A DNA stretch of 64,000 bases from Agapanthus africanus. Taxonomy: Eukaryota; Streptophyta; Magnoliopsida; Asparagales; Amaryllidaceae. Every line of letters begins with the position of its first letter. Position 1 is the stretch's first letter. Shown here piece after piece: positions 59,694 through 64,000 of this stretch. Where the stretch lies: NCBI GenBank assembly GCA_030015575.1, contig CM057347.1:407062248-407126247 (forward strand), in the 5' to 3' direction. The notes under the pieces are model-generated. The model searched no databases. It saw only the letters and a list, made by a program, of their open reading frames with translations, and was not told the origin of the DNA. The translations under genes were made by a program, and so were the position numbers.

Positions 59694-61028
59694 ATATATG
59701 TACACCTATATAATATATATCATCATAATGATCTGTACATGTATTCTTATTCATTGCAGGGCTGATGTGCCCGATATGAGGGGCCAATATGCCCGATGTG
59801 AGGGGCCGATGTGTCCGATATGAGGGCCGATATGGAGGAGATGGTCCTCTTGTCGCTGAACTTTCACCTTTTTCTGTCGGTGAGAGTAATCTTGATCGAT
59901 CACCGAGTCCTGAACCTGTCGACAAACTTTGTAAATTTTAAAGGACAGCCGCGGGGGGGGGGGGGCTGCTGCTCTAACTTCACCTTAGTAGCGTTCTCCA
60001 CGGGTGGAGGAGATCTCGTCAGCACGGCAGTCTTTTTATGAGGGGCTGATGTGCCCGATATGAGGGGCCGATATGCCCGATGTGAGGGGCCGATGTGCCC
60101 GATATGAGGGCCGATATGAGGGCCGATTTGAGGGAATTTGGGGATTTAGATTGTCTTGATGGACACTGGTTCGCCACGATGAAGATTCCGTGAGGATGAC
60201 ATATTTTATCCCATACTCCGCATTTATTTGATATGCACTTGCTTCACGTATTAGTAGTACCTGATAGAGTACCTTTCATGACTGTTGCATATACATATTG
60301 TCATACTTATGCTATCAGATTACATGTGATAGATTATCGCTGTTGGTACATATTTGCGATTACTGTATGATGTTATTTACTATTCATGAGTTGGCAACTC
60401 ACCCCTATTATGCCGCAGGGTTTTTAGGTCTGATCATCAGAGTGGTCATGGCAGGACGCCTTTTTATCTCTACTTTTGCGGATACCGCTACGGTTGGCTG
60501 TGTAGCCGTTTGCTATAGATGGGTTGCGGTTATCCGATGATGTACATTGTATATTTCTTGTATCTAGTACTCTCCAACTACCACCTTCATTTATTGACTT
60601 AGAGACGAGTTGTGAGGATTGATGTTGTTTATTCTTATGACTCTGGTTGTCGTGCTTGTGTGAGCCGGCCTTTATATATGTGGATTATCTCATTTCTTCG
60701 CTACGGCGTTGTATATCTATTGTGGTGGTTGTTTCCGCCGTTGGGCGAGATTTGCTCCCGTTTGGGGATGTTTTACTTTTATCTTATGTTTGTACCCATT
60801 TTGGGGCTAGCCCTTACAAAGGAGGTGCTGCCAAAATTTTTATGAAAAAAAGAAAAAAAAACAAACATTAAGTTTTAAAGTTTTGCATCGAGATATTTTA
60901 AAAGTGATCTATCTTTCTTTCTTTTAATGGTTTAGATTGCTGGGTTTTTCGGCTTACTTAATTGCGTTACGCCTGTTGACGTTACGTAGTTTAAGTGCCG
61001 GTCATATGCCCAATTTTGGGTCGTGACA
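59694..61028 (+). mobile_element. Chromovirus 5' LTR, right part
   Basis: Continues duplication unit 2 after Copia-II, then unique LTR sequence to GGTCGTGACA. It holds the expanded minisatellite (59760-59833, 60036-60128) and the foreign segment at 59834-60035. Confidence 0.8.
59834..60035. other. ~200-bp foreign segment with a 13-G run
   Basis: Sits between units of the GATGTGCCCGATATGAGG minisatellite and is absent from the duplicate at 48775. The minus strand is open over about 65 codons and reads like an exon or gag piece (VENATKVKLEQQPPPPRLSF). The poly-G run (59952-59964) could be a slippage site or an assembly or sequencing artefact. Confidence 0.5.
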
Positions 61029-61030
61029 AA

Positions 61031-61046
61031 GTTGGTATCAGAGCGC
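61031..61046 (+). promoter_or_regulatory. Chromovirus primer-binding site
   Basis: GTTGGTATCAGAGCGC lies 2 bp after the LTR end. It is the methionine-tRNA type common to plant chromoviruses. Confidence 0.88.
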
Positions 61047-61266
61047 TAGGTTTTACCTTTAGGAGTGTAGCATGACGTTGGTATGATGGAGTTGGTAGTT
61101 TAAGCAGAGTAGTGTAGCGTGTGTATGTTCCGCGGCATACTTACGACACGGTGCTCCGCCTAAGTGACCTTAGGACTTATTGCTTGAAATTCCTTTTATG
61201 ATTATTTATATCCTTGTGACCCGATTTCTGTGTCCTTATCGAATCCTGTTTCCATTTCCAGCCTTT

Positions 61267-62031
61267 ATGCCGCCGAAGACTACGAGGGCGCAGAGAGCGG
61301 CCGCGAGGGACGAGGTCAGAGTTGACTCGTATGAGACGAGGACTGATCAGGGCGGTACGCCCGTTGTGCAGGAGCAGATTGTTCCACCTTCGACAGACCA
61401 TATGGCTATGCTAGGGGCTGGTATACAGGGTTTGCGCCAGATGATGGGGTCGTTAGTTGAGGCCATTCGAGCGCAGGGGCAGGCGGTTGTTCCACCCGTT
61501 ACGGGGACCGTGTTGGTGCCTATTGTTCAGGCGGTTTTACCTGCAGCTACGGAGGTGATCACCGTATCGTTATCGGAGTTCATGAGGCTGAGGCCTCCAG
61601 TTTTCACTGTCATCGATGCAGCTGAGGATCCGCAGTCGTTTATCGACCGGATGGCCAGGATATGGCGTTCGCTTAGATGCTCCGACGCGAGATGGGTGGA
61701 GTTCGCGAGCTTTCGTTTAGAAGGTCTGGCCCAGAAGTGGTACGAGTCCTTAGAGAAGGGCAGAGCCGCAGGTCTTTCTCCTATGACCTGGGCTGAGTTT
61801 ATGACGGTGTTTCATGCGCGTTTTCTTCCGCTGAGCATCAGGGATGCTCGAGCGCGCATATTCGAGTCATTACGCCAGACTCAGGGTATGACGGTGGCCG
61901 AGTATGATGTGCTGTTTACCGAGCTGTCTGTGTATGCTCCGTATTTGGTAGCTACGGAGGAGATGCGGGTCAAGAGGTTTGTTCGATGCCTGCTTACCCA
62001 TTTGTTTCTCGCTATTATTTCCCCCAATTAG
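61267..62031 (+). CDS. Chromovirus gag, N-terminal part (truncated)
   Basis: The start is the ATG at 61267 (MPPKTTRAQRAAARDEVRVD), a usual opening for plant chromovirus gag; the frame is also open upstream to 61180 but that part is leader. A hydrophobic Gln/Val/Pro-rich linker is followed by the Retrotrans_gag core: SFIDRMARIWRSLRCSDARW, then GLAQKWYESLEKGRAAGLSP, then TWAEFMTVFHARFLP and MTVAEYDVLFTELSVYAPYL. This is capsid, which assembles the virus-like particle. It is intact for 250 codons, but after RFVRCLLTHLFLAI the sequence changes character and stops at 62031. The zinc knuckle, protease and polymerase are lost or moved beyond an insertion. Of all coding sequence in the window it is the best preserved. 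Confidence 0.88.
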   Translation: MPPKTTRAQRAAARDEVRVDSYETRTDQGGTPVVQEQIVPPSTDHMAMLGAGIQGLRQMMGSLVEAIRAQGQAVVPPVTGTVLVPIVQAVLPAATEVITVSLSEFMRLRPPVFTVIDAAEDPQSFIDRMARIWRSLRCSDARWVEFASFRLEGLAQKWYESLEKGRAAGLSPMTWAEFMTVFHARFLPLSIRDARARIFESLRQTQGMTVAEYDVLFTELSVYAPYLVATEEMRVKRFVRCLLTHLFLAIISPN

Positions 62032-62080
62032 AGCAAAGCTCTGTTCAAAATTCAAATATCGAAATGAAGCAACGCTTCAG

Positions 62081-62310
62081 ATGCAGCGCCAAGTGTGCTG
62101 CGCCCTAAGCAGCGCATCATGTGCAAAGCACGTGTGCGCTAGCGCTGGGTACGCTGCACTCTAAGCAGCACACCATGTGTGCGCTAGCGCTAGGTGCGCT
62201 GCGCTCCAAGCAGCGCACCACGTGTCAAGCACAGGTGCGCTAGCGCAATGTGCGCTGCCTTTTAAGCAGCGCACCACGTGTAAAGCACGGGTGCGCTAGC
62301 GCTGGAACTA
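62081..62310. repeat. ~56-bp GC-rich tandem repeat, four copies
   Basis: Units contain the perfect 10-bp palindrome GCGCTAGCGC at 62136, 62181, 62237 and 62293, together with GCTGC...GCAGC arms and CACGTG. Spacing is 45, 56 and 56 bp. Confidence 0.85.
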
Positions 62311-62325
62311 AAAGCTCCCAACCGT

Positions 62326-62580
62326 TAGATCAAAGATCTAATAATAATGATAAATCATTAATTAATCAGAATTAAATTCTGTTAAGAAAAGATTCCTCAA
62401 AATCTTTCCAAATAACAAAATTGTGCTCTGTAAATCAGAGCACCGTTGGATCAATGATCCAATGGTAAATAAAAATTACCAAAAGACAGAATAAATTCTG
62501 TATAGAAAGATTTATCAATCTTGTTAAAAAATAAGAAGATTGCCTTCTGTAAAACAGAAGCCCTAGGATCAAAGATCCAA
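62326..62580. repeat. 120-bp tandem repeat of four hairpins
   Basis: GATC-cored hairpins at 62326, 62446 and 62566, CAGAAT/ATTCTG hairpins at 62367 and 62487, AAGATT/AATCTT hairpins at 62388 and 62507, and CTCTG- or TTCTG-type hairpins at 62423 and 62544 repeat with a period of about 120 bp. Stem sequences differ between units but stay paired. Confidence 0.75.
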
Positions 62581-62649
62581 TGGTGGGGAAACATCCCCAA
62601 ATCAATCAGAGAAAGATCTCTTTAACTGATTCAATAAATTAGCTTGCCC

Positions 62650-62659
62650 TATATAAAGG
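62650..62659 (+). promoter_or_regulatory. TATA box within the hairpin array
   Basis: TATATAAAGG, followed by CCCCTAGACTTCAAGTCTC and purine-rich DNA, looks like a plant core promoter. If so, the sequence from 62020 onward may be an LTR transcribed on the plus strand. Confidence 0.5.
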
Positions 62660-63174
62660 CCCCTAGACTTCAAGTCTCGATAGAAAGAGATATACAGAAA
62701 GAGAGAGAAAAAACCTCTCCAAAAAACTTAGAGAAATTCAAAAGAGCAAGCTCTTACAAGAAGATTTTTCTTCAAGGTAAGAATGAATGATGATGAACAC
62801 AGAGATGCAATCATCTCATGATTAAGAAAGAAGGATTCATTTCTTTAAAAAAATCATAGATCTACAAAGACAAAAAGTCTTTCACAAAGAGATCAAAAGA
62901 TCTCATCATAAAATAAAAGAAGAACTTACTTCTCACAGATCATAGATCTATAAGACTAAAGTCTTTCTTAAAGAGATCATGAACATCTCATTATAAAAAG
63001 GAGGGGAGAATAATTCAATTCCCTTAAGGATCATAGATCCATAAAGGCAAAGCCTTTCATCAATATAAGAGATTGAAACAAAATAAGAACGGTTATTCTT
63101 AGATCCTGAGACAAAGTCTCTTTTAAAAGAACATAAATTGTTTCTCAGATCATAAAATTGATCAGATGCGTTTT

Positions 63175-63490
63175 GCGCTTCTGCGCTTTCTGGACTGGCG
63201 CTCAGCGCCGAATGCGCCACGTGTCAATCGCGCATGTACTGCTTAATAACTAGCGTCTTGCGCTTCTGAAATAGCGCACTGTGCTTATGGGCTGGCGCTC
63301 AGCGCCAAGCGCACCACGTGTCACTCACGTGTGCACCACTAAACTGAAAGCGTGAATTAGCGCTCTGCACTCATAAATTGGTATCATGCGCTCATCATCT
63401 GGCGCCTAGCACCGAGCGCGACACATGTCCCTTATATGTGCGCTACTTGGCAGAAGCGCACTGCACTTTTTGATTGGCGCAAAGCGCCAA
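63175..63490. repeat. GC-rich hairpin block, second
   Basis: Repeated GGCGCTCAGCGCC (63197-63209 and 63294-63306) and GGCGCAAAGCGCC (63476-63488), each followed within about 15 bp by CCACGTGT, CACGTGT or a variant (63217, 63314). This resembles the 62081-62310 block in composition and in the CACGTG motif. Confidence 0.7.
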
Positions 63491-63672
63491 GCGCATCATG
63501 TGTTGCACTGACAGAACATAAATTATTCTCTAATAAATCCCAGAGCTATGATGATGCTCAACATTCAATAAAAGACAAAACATTGTTAGAATGCAATTCA
63601 ATGCTCATGATTGTTAAAAGGGCCAAGCCCAAATAAAGGCTCCAACAACCCAAAATAAATGTTAAAACATTT

Positions 63673-64000
63673 TTTAACTTTATTGGACTTAGCCCAAGAT
63701 TGGCCATAAGTCCTCAAATTCAGATTAATTGAGCCCACATGCTCATAAATCTTTTAACAGATCTTAGTTTCAAATTGGACTACAGATCTTTCAACCAACT
63801 CACACTGGTTCAAGGGTACATCTCTGAACCCTTCTGATATATGTCGTTGTAATCCTTCAACGTCTTCAGAGAGGTGACGGGTCCCGGCAACCATACATTA
63901 CATAGACTATGACGTCTTTAAACTGGACTGTAGGGTCCTTAAGCCCATGGACTATGATTTCCTTAATCTCGGACTGTGGGGTCCTTCAAAACCCATGGAC
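63673..64000. other. Non-coding sequence with a 46-bp repeat at the window end
   Basis: No ORF. GGACTGTAGGGTCCTT (63925) and GGACTGTGGGGTCCTT (63971) start two 46-bp units. The sequence continues past the window. Confidence 0.5.

Larger units (their letters stand above)
46563..62020 (+). mobile_element. Chromovirus-type Ty3 element, 5' part (Tekay/Del-like)
   Basis: The long LTR begins TGTAACAC after CAGTG (46558-46562) and ends GGTCGTGACA at 61028, just before a primer site and a chromovirus-type gag. The LTR is swollen by a 1.3-kb tandem duplication, by Copia-II (49940-59688) and by a 0.2-kb foreign piece; without them it is about 3.2 kb. Very long LTRs and this gag type fit the Tekay/Del group. 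The element is broken inside gag near 62020, and pol with chromodomain integrase is not in the window. Confidence 0.75.
62030..63672. repeat. Dense array of ~35 short hairpins
   Basis: Short inverted repeats with 5-10 bp stems and mostly 2-7 nt loops follow one another every 20-50 bp. Examples: 62030-62042 (AGAGC AAA GCTCT), 62065-62079, 62326-62340, 62345-62360, 62367-62381, 62423-62443 (8-bp stem), 62446-62462, 62544-62560, 62584-62599, 62742-62755, 62802-62817, 62889-62904, 62937-62949, 63028-63040, 63043-63057, 63108-63120, 63315-63331, 63474-63490 and 63657-63672. No ORF is supported. It starts where chromovirus gag breaks, so it belongs to a different, unidentified element. Confidence 0.8.

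Noticed and set aside
62081..62310. CRISPR-like series of palindromic repeats
   Set aside because: The whole 56-bp unit is repeated with no unique spacers, and the context is a plant genome.

Overview
This is nuclear DNA from a flowering plant. It is almost entirely transposable elements and their debris. Evidence: LTR pairs with matching 5-bp target-site duplications (TSDs), plant-type primer-binding sites (TGGTATCAGAGC-like and TGGCGCC-like), Copia, chromovirus and Tat-type gag domains, a CACTA end, a YUCCA-type flavin monooxygenase exon remnant, and GT/AG introns. No intact host gene, rRNA gene or functional tRNA gene was seen. The species cannot be named from the sequence.

Layout. 1-2416: minus-strand, multi-exon TE-associated gene fragment. 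2417-14732: a Copia family carrying only gag and protease, arranged internal-LTR-internal-LTR. Its gag is split by a 9,036-bp Tat-like Ty3 element (4271-13306, minus strand, TSD CTGGC). That element keeps gag but no pol, and carries two plus-strand transcription units separated by a hairpin-forming tandem array. 14733-17995: last exon of a dead YUCCA-like gene, a CACTA end, and AT-rich DNA with Helitron-like ends. 17996-22016: three copies of a 0.93-kb AT-rich block alternating with two antisense pararetrovirus-like fragments. 22440-30269: a LARD-type element (minus strand, 1.8-kb LTRs, TSD GGTAC) with a degraded gag-like ORF and no pol. 30930-41022: a dead Copia element with pol remnants, broken by a minus-strand solo LTR and by a solo LTR nested in another solo LTR. 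41690 to beyond 62020: a nest in which a Ty3 gag start was hit by Copia-I, Copia-I by a chromovirus with very long LTRs, and the chromovirus LTR by Copia-II (49940-59688, TSD GTTAT). The chromovirus gag breaks near 62020 into a separate sequence that is an unusually dense series of short hairpins.

How the parts relate. None of the elements looks autonomous. Three unrelated families (Copia-N, Tat-like, LARD) keep gag or gag-like sequence while lacking polymerase, so they would depend on enzymes from elsewhere. The most unusual signal is structural: several repeat arrays (7.9-9.9 kb, 53.7-54.06 kb, 62.0-63.7 kb) are built from short inverted repeats whose two arms change together between repeat copies.
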